A stretch of 64,000 nt of DNA from Sympetrum striolatum (taxonomy: Eukaryota; Arthropoda; Insecta; Odonata; Libellulidae), in NCBI GenBank assembly GCA_947579665.1, contig OX388346.1, positions 92,568,615 through 92,632,614 of the forward strand, written 5' to 3'. Below, one piece after another: positions 33,220-45,457 of this stretch. How positions within the stretch are numbered: position 1 is the stretch's first letter; each line of letters starts with the position of its first letter. The notes under the pieces were generated by a model. It saw only the letters and a list, made by a program, of their open reading frames with translations. It was not told where the DNA came from and did not search any database. Both the position numbers and the translations under genes were made by a program.

Positions 33220-33254
33220 CTTTGGTATATACTACAAAGAAAAAGAGGGAAAAA

Positions 33255-33351
33255 GTATCATAATCGTGCTGTTTTTTCCATTTACTCCATATGAGATTAT
33301 GGTTTCAAAGGTTCTTCAGTGCTGTCATCTCGCGGCTGCGGACATTAAGGG
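33255..33351 (-). repeat. Right copy of the ~97-bp inverted repeat pair
   Basis: Inverted partner of 27334-27432, sharing AGATGRCAGCACTGAAG, TTTGAAACCATAATCT and ATATGGAGTAAA. It is about 90% alike by eye, with small indels. Confidence 0.6.
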
Positions 33352-33452
33352 CGTCAGCCGATTGTACAGTCAGCATAGGGGAGCTTCAGGGGCGTGCTTA
33401 GGATTGAGGATGATAGGATTGATTGAGAGAATAGGGGTGCATGTAGCAAGTA

Positions 33453-34020
33453 CGAGGTGCATTCAAGTTATAACACCTTCGATTTTTTTCCTCACAAACT
33501 AATCACAGGCAAACAGTGAAACTTCTTTCACTTCTTGGCGTAATCTCCCTGCAGCGGTAAACTTTTCTCACAACGACGATGCCATGATTCCATGACCGCT
33601 GCGAACGCTTCTTTTGGGGTCTGACCACAGGAAAATCGCTGATACAATTGCAGCACGGAAAGTGAATGTGCGACCAGGAATAGTGTCTTTCGTCATTGGA
33701 AAAAGCCAAAAGTCACATCCATGACACCATCACCACCTGTCTCACTCAGCTGGCGATGCGTTTAAACGGTGGCACAGCACGCAAATTGAGAGAAAGAATG
33801 ATTACACCCTTTTCCTGTATTGAGAACGTCTCCATTTTGAAGTATCAACAACAGTTCCAACTGTCTCTGCTGCCGCAGGAATTCTAATTCCTGTACAGCG
33901 CTGAAATCTCTATCACGCATTAACAATGAGTGTGCGCGTATTTAAAATCAAACCATATGTTTCTATCAGTTGCCAGTCCTGAGGAATAAATCGGAGGTGT
34001 TATAACTCGAATGCATCTCG
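33453..34020 (-). mobile_element. Mariner-like element, internally deleted (568 bp)
   Basis: The ends CGAGGTGCATTCAAGTTATA and its near complement are flanked by TA (33451-33452 and 34021-34022). On the minus strand the left part encodes FAAVMESWHRRCEKSLPLQG, then DYAKK and a stop. This is the C-terminus typical of mariner transposases (W.rR.eKC...GDY). A METFSIQEKGVII-like start lies near 33838. Most of the catalytic domain between the two has been lost. It is a different family from the three shorter mariner derivatives. Confidence 0.75.
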
Positions 34021-34022
34021 TA

Positions 34023-34640
34023 GTATAGCAATGAAAAAACAGCAACATGAAACAAGATAAGCAAAATGGACACCATTCAATGATATATTTTCCTGCTTGC
34101 GGTAATCAGAATCTGAGCAAATAAAATATTGAAGCGTATCTCCCCAAGTTACATCGAATTCATATTGTTTGCTCTGATGCGATCTTTAAAGCGCTAGTTC
34201 AAAACATTTTCCTCATCTATGAGTTATTTTGAGAATGATTGATTTTCAAAAAGTAATTGTAATAAATATCACCAAAGATTTGTTTACTTAACTTCTGCAC
34301 ACCTCGTAAAGGAAGACTACAAATTATTCACCTACGTTTTTGAAACGAAGGGCAAGGCCAAGTCACTCCTGGGCCACGAACAGAAATATCTGGATGACGA
34401 TTTAAAGGCCACGCCAAATACTAGATGAACTGTCGTTGGAAATTTAAAAATGAAGAAAAATTACATTGGAATAAATTTATACAAAAATGATGAAATTCGA
34501 TCAAAATAATCAAGCAATGGAAAAAACAGCAGACTGTATGCCCTCTTAATTCTTGTTTTTTTTTAATTTCCAGCCCCTTCGCTTCTAATTCAACTTGTTC
34601 AATTTCTGTATCTTATTTATGAAGAAGTGCTTTTGCATAT
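34023..34640. other. Intergenic DNA, nothing recognised
   Basis: AT-rich sequence without a supported feature. Confidence 0.55.
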
Positions 34641-34728
34641 TGGCTCCTACCGGGAATTGAACCCGGGACCGCTTTCACCAAAGGCAAACGCGCTGTCCAC
34701 ATGACTATCCGGGAGGACTTCGTGGAGG
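34640..34728 (-). mobile_element. tRNA-derived SINE
   Basis: On the minus strand: GGATAGTCATGTGGACAGCG (box A region), TTTGGTGAAAGCGGTCCCGG, then GGTTCAATTCCCGGTAGGAG (box B and T arm). It belongs to the same family as 20.64 and 36.74 kb. The box B has A in place of the usual G after GGTTC (GGTTCAATTCC). Confidence 0.7.
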
Positions 34729-34729
34729 T

Positions 34730-36730
34730 GGGGCATACTAAAAAATGTTCATTACGTAAACTCGCACGCTCTAAATAATTCATAATGCTACTCTTCCGGC
34801 ATCATACTTTGAAATAAGACGAAATTATGGAGTTTAATTTCGCGAATTAGCTTTTCTTATGTAAGATTGCAAATGAGTAATGAAGCAATTCTAAATTAAC
34901 TTCGATAAAGATCAGCTAACGAGCAAAATTAATGATGAGAATCAGAAATCGAATTGAGGCCAAAAAAATACCTAATTTTGTAAGTAATGATGATAAACTA
35001 CAAAATTACGTCAAAAATTAAGCAGGAGAAACTGAATTGGTCAGGGAATGGAAGAAACATAAATGAAATGAATGAAACCATTTTATGCAATACGTGTTTT
35101 TCTGTGGAATTGCATTGGTAAGGAGAAAAGTGAGAAAATTCGACGCTGAGTCTGCGCTTCGTTTAAATTGCAGGAAAGAGCCTCTTACCAAGAAACTTTC
35201 TCAGAAAAGAATGCAAATCCCGCAAAGAGGAATCACGGCGATAACGAGGACATAATTAGGACTCGAATTCGACGCGGCGATGGTAAGGAAACGGAAAAGA
35301 TCTGTTTGGAGAAAAGGGAGACATAGGCAAAGATGCTCTGGAATAAAATCTGGAGCTCCTTAAAAGGGAAAATGAAGACGAGGCGAGAAAAATAAAAACG
35401 CTTCTGATTCCGGGAAAACAGCGGTTTAACGGAGAGCATTGGTGATGAGGACGTCTTTTTAGGCACTGCTCTAATGGCGTCGGACCTCTTAAAAAGGGAA
35501 GAATTGGCGAGAAAGATAGCATCTGCCAAAGGCATCTTTAAACTTCCTCCCTCTGACGTTAGGAGCAGCCATCGTCAATCGAAGAATCCGCGGATATCGT
35601 ATTGAAACCATGAAATTCCGCACTCGTACGTGAGAAAGAGGCCAGAATTGAAGTACGAAAGTGATACTTGGCAGATTATACGTCACATAATAAGTCACTC
35701 AAGTAGAGGAAAATACAAATGAAGCAGAGAGATTAAGTTTTTGCTGCAAAATCGCATTATCATAATATCGCATTATATTATCGCATAAATTTCTAGGGCA
35801 CTGACGTTAGGGCAGATTTAATATCGTTTATTTTAAGAATTACGGAAAACTATGACAGTAGTAAATGTAAATGTAGATTTAAATCTCCAAGTAGGTCCAA
35901 TCAGATACTACTTGAATGAAATGACTACAAAATATTTTGATTGATTCATAAATGTATTCATTAATCCTCCGTAATTTAGATACTCCCATAAATTATTAAA
36001 GCCCTCAAGAGAAATTTGGTGAGCCTGAGAGGGAGAAATAAAAAAATGGAGAGGAATTCTTTTAATCTTAACTATGAGAATATTTTTGAATAAAGATGCC
36101 GAAAAAGAAGACAAAACTGCTTCCACCAAAATTAGAAGAGTTTTCTAGAAAAAACTTTGAAGCACTCGAAACAAAGGCGGAATTTGGTTAAAAGACATTT
36201 TGGAGAATTTAATCACTAAATTCTGGAAATTATGTTACTTTTATTATTATTATTAAAAATATAGTAAAGAAAGGATTGAACATGTATTTCGAACAACATT
36301 CCATTTGTATTGACAAATATATTCCAATGGCAACTAGCATATATATATTCAGAAATAATCTAATAATTCTGAGTCATCTTTTATCGATCTTAATAGTCTT
36401 TTTACGAAAAGCACTACATTCACATAAGCTACAGATTTAGATATAAAATGCTGAGTTGGTTATTTAATTATAATTGCTTTTCTTGAGAAAATGTAAACAG
36501 TTACAAATTTAAAATGAAAACCAATATAAATACAATAGCTACGTCTTGAGGAATTCTAAAAACGCGAGATTCTAATTCAAGTATTCAATTATCCGCTGGT
36601 AGTGAAAGTAATAATGTAAAAATGATAAGTGCGTATTGATTCGTATCATAAGAAGATGAAAATAATAATTTATTAACTCATCAGTTGAGGAAGCCCTTTG
36701 TATATGCAATGATAACTTGTAAATCATTAA
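34730..36730. other. Intergenic DNA, no gene recognised
   Basis: 35200-35700 is GC-balanced and contains overlapping minus-strand frames of 69-100 codons without motifs. 36241-36255 is a short TTA tract. Confidence 0.5.
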
Positions 36731-36736
36731 GGAACT

Positions 36737-36865
36737 GGCTCCCCCATTGCCATGTGGGGAAGAGCGTTCAGCTTTGGTGATAGCGATCCCGGGTTCGATT
36801 CCCGGTGGGAGCTCATGTGAGAAATTACCTAAGCGGTCGTAGTACTTTTACCAATACCACTACTA
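36737..36865 (+). mobile_element. tRNA-derived SINE with near-intact tRNA-like head
   Basis: The head (36737-36813, 77 bp) starts GGCTCCC and ends GGGAGCT, so a seven-pair acceptor stem with one G-U can form. GGGTTCGATTCCC gives a good T arm and box B. It is followed by AGAAATTACC and an ACTACTATTACT tail as in the 20.64 kb copy. I call it a SINE because the family recurs with the same non-tRNA tail. No anticodon arm is convincing. Confidence 0.7.
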
Positions 36866-36869
36866 TTAC

Positions 36870-37080
36870 TTAGAGAGGAAGGGAAAGAATAGAAGCAAAA
36901 TATAAGACGACGTGAAATGAAATTTTTTATCCAGATTTCAAGAAGCTCTAAAACGAGAGCAAAGACAAGACCGCCTCTAAGTTAATAGCGAAACAAGTAA
37001 CAGACTTTTGAGAGTGTGTCGCTGCTAACTAATGCATTTCCAGGAACTAGTTATGGAGCCCTTTCACGAATTTTTTTCAT
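36870..37080. other. Short intergenic gap
   Basis: Nothing recognised. Confidence 0.5.
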
Positions 37081-37094
37081 ATTTTCACTGCTAC

Positions 37095-37130
37095 AGTGAG
37101 TAAGACGAGAGTCGAACCTGCGACTAGTGT
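37095..37130 (-). repeat. Possible SINE box B remnant
   Basis: GCAGGTTCGACTC on the minus strand resembles a tRNA T arm and box B. It is cut by the PLE end that follows. Too short to be sure. Confidence 0.3.
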
Positions 37131-37290
37131 AGTCACATAAAATTCACGGTCTCTGGCGATGTCTTGTGGAAATACGTCATGATGAAGAAAAACAATTTGT
37201 ACTTTTTCGACAGTATTTATTAAAAACAATAAAAGGAAACAAAACACGACTAGTTTCAGAGATTGATCATCAAGTGACCAAGCAAAAACG
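37130..37290 (-). mobile_element. Penelope-like element 3' end
   Basis: On the minus strand this is the same end as at 8.92-9.14 kb, including CGTGTTTTGTTTCCTTTTAT, AAAGTACAAATTG and GACATCGCC. The hammerhead-like core sits at its upstream edge. Further upstream on the minus strand, about 37530-37277, a C-rich stretch and a frame with NVVNEHLFP loosely resemble the tail of a PLE protein, so some body sequence may remain. Confidence 0.6.
37245..37276 (-). ncRNA. Hammerhead-like core, shortened
   Basis: On the minus strand CAC (37276-37274) can pair with GTG (37247-37245) as stem I. The core reads TTGATGA where CTGATGA is expected (C3 changed to T). Stem II is shortened to TCAATCTCT. GAAA, palindromic CTAG and TC then follow in order. 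The 9 kb copy supplies the missing half of stem II. Confidence 0.5.
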
Positions 37291-37294
37291 TAAA

Positions 37295-38920
37295 GCATAA
37301 TATATACAAGTAAGACTTGCGGAAAAGGAAAAGAGGGGCGTGGGGGAGAGTCAGGGGGAGGGAACAGGAGGTAGAGCAACATTGTCAGTGGGTGGCATCG
37401 AATCGATGGGAAGGGAAGAGGTGCTCGTTAACCACGTTACATTGTTTGGAATTTGCATGGGAATCAGTGTAATCGCACCAATTTACAGGTTCGATTTCAG
37501 TCTCACAATCAGTAGAATGCCTTTCTTAAGGTCATTCTAAATTAATAGTTTAGTTTTTTTACAGTAACTATAGCAACAGGGAATTTCTTTTCAAACCCTA
37601 CAAATTATTAATGTCGCATTAAATCTATTCAAAATGAAGTGATTTATGAAGATAATTAAATTATTAAAATGATAATTTTGCTTTAGTTGATGATAAAAGA
37701 AAAAGCTAAATTTTACCAAGCACACACAAACCGTACTTTCGCTCTTTTAATAAAGTAGCGATGTGCAACTGGCTTCTTTCTGGCGTAGTCGCCTAATCAG
37801 GATTGCTTTGCACAAACGAGTTAACAGGGCAGCTCTTTATTCTGAGGTGAGATATATTGGTAGGGATAAGCAGGTGGGACCTGCACATTGCGAAGCAACT
37901 GGTTCAGGCAACTAGAAATGGGCAATGTAACAAGTTTATTTCTGAACAGTTCACTTATTCGAAGAGCCAACCTAATGGCTACTAAATATTTCCCATTGCG
38001 AACGAAAGGGGTATTAAAGATGTGTACAGAGTACAAATTCCAACATTTAAATTAATGCCAAGTCATTCGGACATATAAAATGGGATGTGGGAAACAGAAA
38101 CTAGAACATTTTTTGCTGGGACTAGTTAGAAACGAATAATTTACCTAAGTTGCTTTAAATAGATAAACGGATTAATGCATCCTCTTATTCAAGACCGCAA
38201 AAATACATTCACTGAATCTCGCACGTCATATATAAATCAGAGTATATGAAATATATAAGAAATATTTCTTTCGATCAAAACCCTTCGAAAACCGTCGTCC
38301 GAAACCCGATATATGGTTAAGTAATTGAGAAAAAGGTTAAAGGGCACCAGGAACAAATGAGTGAGATATTAATGAATAATAAATGCAAATATATTAATGA
38401 AAATCAGACACAGATATCTAATAATATAAGGAATGTTCGCAAGAATTAAAGAGATCCTTTTTTTATCTATTTTACTGATTTATTTACTGATGCACTTTGG
38501 CTTATTTTGCGCTGAAAACCATTTGCTACCGTTTTTCAGTAAATGATGCAACAGCACGATGTGGTTGTGTCTAAGATAGATCGAGGGATATTCACAGGAA
38601 TCAAGACATAGAGTGTCATTCCATTCCAACGCAGGGCGTGCATAATATGGCCATTCTTGGAGCACAATCAAAACAACAGATGCGAAAGCTATCTAGGATT
38701 TTAAAATTAGATCAATCGGCGAACTGGAGTTTTAGAGAAGCAAGAAATGGGAAAGAGTAGAGAGGAAAATGAAGAGGAATTGGTGTGCATTTATCGGACA
38801 AATGGATGATGTGACAGTCTCATTTTTGCCGAATAAAGTGTTTGGAAGGAGGAGTTTATTTGAATGCTACGTTAAATGGTACATTGTGAGAGAAGGGAGG
38901 AAGCAGAAAGTAGCAGCAGA
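37295..38920. other. Intergenic DNA, no gene recognised
   Basis: Apart from the possible PLE tail up to about 37530, only short frames (66, 71 and 63 codons) without motifs are present. Confidence 0.5.
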
Positions 38921-39222
38921 CGCGGGATGGGAGTCATTAGAAGATAGAAGACATATTCAAAGGATAAATTTATTAAATAAGTTCAGAGAAATTACTTTTT
39001 CAGATGATGTAACCGATATAATGCGACCCCCCTGTTACATGGGCCGTTCTGATACTGCCCGAAAGATTAGGGAAATAGATGCTAGAACGAATCGTTTCAA
39101 AAATTAATTTTTTCCGCGAAGTATACGCGAAAGCAACCGTTTAGGAATACAGAGTCAAGGTGCCTGCACCTCCTGCCACACGCCGAAAGGCGGCTTGCAG
39201 GGTTCTTACATAGACATAGACA
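38920..39222 (+). mobile_element. LINE (family A) 3' fragment
   Basis: A plus-strand coding end followed by a short 3' UTR. The UTR contains CCTGCCACACGCCGAAAGGC and ends TACATAGACATAGAC, a short tandem tail in the place where the 60.6 kb copy has ATGTAGATGTAGATG. The hairpin CGCC-GAAA-GGCG just before the end is kept in the 60.6 kb copy. The element is 5'-truncated. Confidence 0.78.
38922..39107 (+). pseudogene. LINE reverse transcriptase C-terminus
   Basis: The frame reads GWESLEDRRHIQRINLLNKF, then MRPPCYMGRSDTARKIREID and ARTNRFKN before TAA. W.SLe.RR...R...lyK. followed by R....R.FKnSFfpr is the usual end of jockey/CR1-type polyproteins. The stop replaces the SFFPR that should follow. 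The open frame begins earlier, at 38769, but that part does not resemble the family and probably lies outside the insertion. Confidence 0.8.
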
Positions 39223-39224
39223 AA

Positions 39225-42200
39225 AAGATTTTAGGAATGGGAGAAATTATAAGCACATTAATCAACGATGTTATTATTCAAGTCACATGAATGTTCGGAT
39301 AGGGCAACGTGACTATCAATTTAAGTGCTGTTGTAGTGAAATTAAGTCACAAGTGTTGACCTCCTTGCGACAATATTAGCACTGAACCACTCTCAAGCAA
39401 AAAAGATTCGGTGTTGGCATTAAGACTGCACAACAGCATGAGGAGCGCTATGTTTAAAAAAATTCACAGCCGAGATTTCAAATTCGTTCTTCATATTTCG
39501 TGAGTTGATGATGACCTGAATTCGTCAGATTGAACTGGAGAATCGCAATCTTCAAACGATGGTGCTGCCTCTAGAGGTAATAAAACGTGACTAGAGTCGA
39601 CGTCGCAGGATAACATGAAATTTCTAGCTCCCAACACAAGTATGCTTTCCAGATTGAGGCTTGTCTCTTCTATACTCCGGAAATTTGCTGAAAATCTTCG
39701 CTTCTTCATACATACATTCGGATAAAGACCTTTCTAAAAATGTAACGTACACAGAGGCTAAAATATATGCTAGATGTGGAATTTTGAAAACGTAGCTTCT
39801 TCCGAAAACATTGTCTGTAAATGAAATTTTCAAAGCTATGACAAATTTATATTACTCTCTTTAAATACCATGACAAAATTTGAAATTAAACTGGATTGAA
39901 ATATATTCTGGGGAAATTTGAGAAAGAGCTAATTCTCGCCGAACGAATCGCTGTAACAAGTATTAAATTGCGGGGATTTTACTGTGTTCAAAGAGCGAGG
40001 ACAGGTACATGTGTATACGTTTCACAGCATATCCAACGTATCTATCAAATCTTATAATATTTCATAATAAATAATTAACAAATACTTCATAAAATGTCTC
40101 AACTTCCTTAATTTTGCTGAAACTTTATCAATTTAACTTAAAAATTGATGGTGACTACAACGAAGAAAATTTATCACAAAAACGAACATATCTAAACAAT
40201 ATCAATCAATAAATGCGTAATATATTAATTAAGATACATAGCTAATCCTTGCATGTAAAACACTAACACTAAAATGCCAAAAATAACAGAAGGAAATTAT
40301 TTAGCAGTAAATTCTCATGATTTAGCTACTATTAATAATGTCAAATTTATCGGATGAGATTTAATTCCATGACGGAGAATATGGAAGGAAAGTAGAAGTT
40401 ATAAAATCTTATAAGGTAACGAGACCTGACCACGGAAATAAAGCCTAAGTCACTCACTGAGATCAGCATATAAAGTTAAATAATTATGTACATGGTATAG
40501 AACACGAGACTAGACCACCACTGAACAAACTCTACATGAAAATGCTACTAGCACCTCTGACATTGAGTCAGTCCACAATTATCGTTAATGTAATGTAGTA
40601 TAAAGTGTCTCAAAATGTATAAGCCCAAATAAAATATAAACTATTTTAAAAATCCATGGCTATCTTGACGACAGTCAACCAGGTCATCTGACGCCAGAAT
40701 GTTATTTTGAAAATATGGAACCTAATGTAAGTAAGTTTCATCCATAAATTGGAAGCGACGAAGGACAACGAATCACCCAAATAATTGCAAAAAAATAATA
40801 AAAGAAGAGTGCAAGGGGCATGATGAACACCATTAATTATCCTTCAAAACGTATAGTCCAAGATATTGAAATCCTGTAATTTTGAAGCCAAAAGTACAAA
40901 TTTACATATTTAGTTAAACTCATACGTTGATGGAAAATAATGAAAACAGAAAAACAACATGATTCCGAAGCAGATGGCACTTTCGAGGTCTTGTGAGTCA
41001 CAGTACACGATGTAAATGTGTAAAAAGCAAAATGCGTATTAGAAAATCTACAGAAATGAATTCAATTCCGAACTGAATAATAAAAGAAAGTGCAGAACAG
41101 AGACGGAAGTACGCCTATGTTTTTCAGTAGAATGGAATAAATTCTGATGTTTGATGGAAATAAAGAATCCAGCACAGGGAGTCTGGATTGAAAATACCAT
41201 TGTAATCAAATCCTTTGTAAGCAACGCAACGAAAATCAAATGAATACGCATCCTATTTCGAATTTGCAAACATAAATGGAGTTTTTATTTTATTTCTATT
41301 TTGGCTTTTACGAAGCTTTTAATTCGATTTTTCCATTTAGAGATAGAGAAGGATAACATATGCAGAGAAAAAGTGTACCTGCAACGGACGTTATGTAAAA
41401 AATAGCATATGAACCGAGAATTAGAGATGTTTAGTTTGCAAAGGGTTCACTTCACAGAAAGGTGACCAACACCGAGGAATATATAGATAATGTAGGAATG
41501 GGAAAATGAAGTAAAATACTTAAAATAATCAATTTAAGAGTTAACTTAAGAAGTATAAAAACAGACATTCTAGAAATGAGCATGTATAACTTTTTGACGT
41601 GAATCCAAAATTGAAATATATGGATCTTAACACAAATGCAGGCACGTGACAAGAGGATAGGGGTTCAGTAGTAAACATTAATTACATTAAGAGGAACAGG
41701 TGACGCGTTTATCTATGAATAACCAGTATTTTTCTCTACTTTTATATAAAACATCAAGTCAGACATATCAAGAGGATAATGTTTCTCATCTCCTCCTTTG
41801 AATAAATGTCGGATGGCTGTGGAGTTAATCGATGCGCTGCTAAGCCGCCGAGTAATAGTATCCCAGTGGCAGGAGAAAATTCAATTTCTGCTCCCTCACG
41901 TAAATAATTAAGTGCCTGAGTGGTAAGGAGATGCAAGGCAGCGCAACACAGCATGAGTAGGCAACGAAAGGTCAAAATTACGAGTGCAGAAAGAGATAAC
42001 GTAGACGGAGAAGGAAAATGTCCTTTTCTGGGTAATTTAAGTTAAACTCAATCATTCGGGAAATCGTATTCGAATGATTCCGCTATTTGATGAACTATCG
42101 CATATGTGCACGAATGACCCACATATACGAATCCTCGCGTGTAATTATGTGTTTCACCCAACACGTAATTGATTTCAAAGCTAGATGAAATTTATAATTT

Positions 42201-42405
42201 GAATTTATAAATTTCTACCGACACCAAATATGTTAAATTAAATATTCCCGCGTACAGAAATGGATTTTTATTTGTCACCTGACTTAAAAAGAAGAATTCC
42301 AGTTATTGTTTCAGAGAACGCAATTCACGGATAAAAGAATCCAAAATTAAATTCTTTAATTTATAGAATTCTATAGTAAATTAGGATCTCTAATAGATTC
42401 TAAGG
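39225..42405. other. Intergenic DNA, nothing recognised
   Basis: AT-rich, with short minus-strand frames (66-73 codons) that carry no motif. Confidence 0.55.
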
Positions 42406-42409
42406 TTAA

Positions 42410-43113
42410 TGGTAGTTATCTGGGGGTTATACCGTTACTTTTTTTTAGGTAGAGATTTGGAGGGTCTCCATCCTAATGCGGACCCTTAGGAGCAGCTCAG
42501 GAGCGCCCGGCTGCCGTAACAGGGGGGACAATAAAAAACTGACCGCGTAGAATACAATTTAAAAAGTTATAAACAATTTAAATGAGCAACAATGTATTTC
42601 TTACACTCTCTTTTCTACAAATCTATCTCTACAATCTTCGTCGTCTCACTCGTCCTAAGAGATATGCAAGCGTCTTTTGATCGACGTTCTACGATGAAAA
42701 TTAAGATTTTTCGTGATTTTGCTAGAAATTACCTGTTTACACACGGCAAAGTTGCCCCGGGGATGGGTTGGGTTGGGGGGAGGGATTTCTAGATTTCCAG
42801 ATTTTTGCTTTCGTGATTTTCGTGATTTTGCAAAATCACGAAAAATCTTAATTTTCATCGTAGAACGTCGATCAAAAGACGCTTTTATATCTCTTAGGCA
42901 GAGTGAGATGACGAAGATAATAAATTGTTGCTCATTTGAGTTGTTTATAACTTTTTAAATCGTATTCCACGCTGTCAGTTTTTTACGGTCTCCCCTGCAG
43001 TGGCGGCCGGGCGCTCCCGAGCTGGGAAGGCAAGCTAAGGCTCCGGATTAGGACAGTGACCCTCCAAATTTCTACATGAAAAAATTAACGGTGAAACCCC
43101 CAGATAACTACCA
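42410..43113. mobile_element. Palindromic TTAA-flanked element (704 bp)
   Basis: TTAA flanks both sides (42406-42409 and 43114-43117). The ends TGGTAGTTATCTGGGGGTT and the complement match. The arms extend about 300 bp each, with the loop at roughly 42725-42820. No transposase is encoded. TTAA duplications are made by piggyBac and Kolobok elements, but the ends do not start with the CCC of piggyBac, so I leave it unclassified. The two arms have diverged by several small substitutions. Confidence 0.82.
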
Positions 43114-43117
43114 TTAA

Positions 43118-44028
43118 CTGATTTTAACCAGTGTGTAAACAATTTCAAAGTTTTGTACATGTATTCATGGAGCATTAATATTATAGAAAATATATGAGAG
43201 AATGGCATCTGAACTTTAGTCTCACTTTTATGCAAGAAATTCACCATCTTTTTTAATCTCAAGTTATTTCTTTTCGGTTTGCATGTTTTGCAATTATTCT
43301 AGCAAACTAAGATAGATGATGGGAGGCACTGAATAGCATCTCAGTGACATATTTAAAACCAAAGAAAACTGCTATGAAACCTCTTTAGATGAGGTGAAGT
43401 AACCTGGTTTCTAAAGAGGACATCCACAGAGATGGTACATGCAGTTATGAATGACAAAACCACGGGAAGTAATTAAAATCGAAGAAATCGAAAAATGGGA
43501 GGAAAAAGGCAAGAAGAAGGTGAAGTGGAGGAATGATGCGGAAGGAATCCTTAATCCATCATAAAGTAAGATTTAATTGAGAGCTCAAATTGAAGGATTG
43601 AAAAGAAGGACTTCACAAATGGAAGGATTGGCGGGTATGAATGAAGAGGTCATCCATTCTCTGAAAAGATGATTTAAGGGATTTCGTCCACTCCCAGTGG
43701 AGGTCAGTCATCGCATTAATTCACTATTCAACGAATATTCGTGAGAAAGATTACCATGGCCTACATAGGCAGTCTTTTATTCCTCCATTTTAATTTTTAG
43801 GTGTGGTTTATTATTTTACTAGGTACTAATCCTTCAAGAACGGCCCTATACATTGGCCAAAATATGAAATACATTGATGGAAATATGACATGCAATGAAA
43901 GCTGAAAGAATAGTTTTTCTGATCATTGATTCAATTGAAAATGCGTCCATCGATAACCAAATTAAAATTAGAAAACTAATTGCAAAACAATTATTTCTCG
44001 AAGACTGATTTACTCTCATGTAAGTGTT
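43118..44028. other. Intergenic DNA, nothing recognised
   Basis: 43450-43690 is purine-rich on the plus strand; no gene or repeat is supported. Confidence 0.55.
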
Positions 44029-44036
44029 CCTTAAAT

Positions 44037-44365
44037 CATGGTTTCCCAAACTATGTTCTGCGGAACAACGGTGATCCACTGAACCTGGATAGGTGTTCCG
44101 CTACAATTTGGAAAGGTGTTATGCACTGCAATGAATTTAAAGATCTTTTACTATCTACTTCAAGAAATAATTTAAACCAATATGTTTATATAATAATATT
44201 ATAATTTTGTATTTAAAAATACTTACTAAATAAATAATTTGTTTTAATTAAATGATTTTTAAACATTTTCAAGTAGAACTATCTAGCCATTAAAATAAGC
44301 AGTGTTCCATTAAACTTCCCAGGTTTTCGAAGAGTTCCATTACAGAAAAAGTTTGGGAAACCCTG
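44037..44365. mobile_element. hAT MITE (329 bp)
   Basis: The ends CATGGTTTCCCAAACTATGT and the complement of CAGGGTTTCCCAAACTTTTT are flanked by CCTTAAAT (44029-44036) and CCTTAAGT (44366-44373), an 8-bp duplication with one difference. It is the same family as 10489, with more decay: the left terminal CAG is mutated to CAT. Confidence 0.88.
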
Positions 44366-44373
44366 CCTTAAGT

Positions 44374-45455
44374 AAAATTGTAAGCTGAAATAACTTTCCA
44401 TAGCTAGGAGAAATAAATTAGTTTGATTATTAATACTAATTACACAATAATTTGTTAACAACTCAAACAAATCTAACAATGATTATTAATATGTCTATGC
44501 TGATTTATTAATCTTTTTCCTCAATTAAAAAAATCATCCTTTTTTACTGGCACCGTTTCTTCTTAAACACATATAAAAATTTTCATCCTTTAGATTAATA
44601 CATATCTAATAGTTTAGATCTAATTTTTTTCGAATTGTAAATTGGTATGCAGTTTCACAAACAATTTCCAGACACAAATATTTATTTAAATAACGTAAGT
44701 CTAGCTTAACTACTGCCCCAGATTCTATGGAAATGTGAAAAATTACAAAAGCCGACTGCTCTACATTCAGCGAAATTGTTCGGCACTCGAATTTCAATAT
44801 CCCTCACCGACATTCAGCCACTGAAATAAACTAGTGTTCCGTGTTTTAAAATCGAATGAAATCATTCGTGGGATAACAGCATTGCGGAATCGACGAGCGC
44901 AACCTTATCAGGGTAAAATTAAAAAACGGATATAAAGTAAAAAGCACTGGTCATTAAGCGAAGTTTTTATTGGTTGGGATCCGACCAATCGCGTGTCTAT
45001 GTATTGCGCTATCGGAATACAAAAAGAAGAAAGAAGAAACATCGAACTCGCAATTTAGGGAAAGTCTGAAAAAAAGAGGAGAGGCACCCGCAGAATACGC
45101 AATGTCCTTATTGATCCATCGCGGCAGCCAATAAGGCGTCCACAGAAGACAGCGGAAAAGTTGTTTAACTGGCAATTACGGAGCAGAGGTGAGGATTGTC
45201 CGAAGAGTGAAAGGACCTCCACGATGGAAAGTACGAGAGCAATTAAGAATCCTCGATAATCAACAAAATCAACAAAGTCTTCAAAGAAGTGAGGCTGACA
45301 GCCAAAAACTCTTCAGACGATCTATGCGCGAGAGATAACAAATTCATAGGATTTTCGCCTAATTTTGCAATATTATCTCAGAAGTGGTTACATTTAAGAA
45401 GTTGCGTTTACATTAAGTCAAGTTGCGTTTAGATAATTTACATTTAAGAAGTTAG
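44374..45455. other. Intergenic DNA, no gene recognised
   Basis: 44950-45330 is GC-balanced with a 73-codon minus frame lacking motifs. ACATTTAAGAAGTT occurs twice near 45388 and 45439, a local duplication just before the SINE. Confidence 0.5.
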
Positions 45456-45457
45456 TT

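Noticed and set aside
36737..36813. A functional tRNA gene
   Set aside because: The acceptor stem and T arm look good, but the same head recurs at 20.6 and 34.7 kb with shared non-tRNA sequence, and no anticodon arm is convincing. It is a SINE head.
42592..42958. Frames of 66-81 codons around the palindrome loop
   Set aside because: They are inverted-repeat images of one another (for example 42655-42858 on the minus strand and 42592-42792 on the plus), so they come from the palindrome and not from coding.
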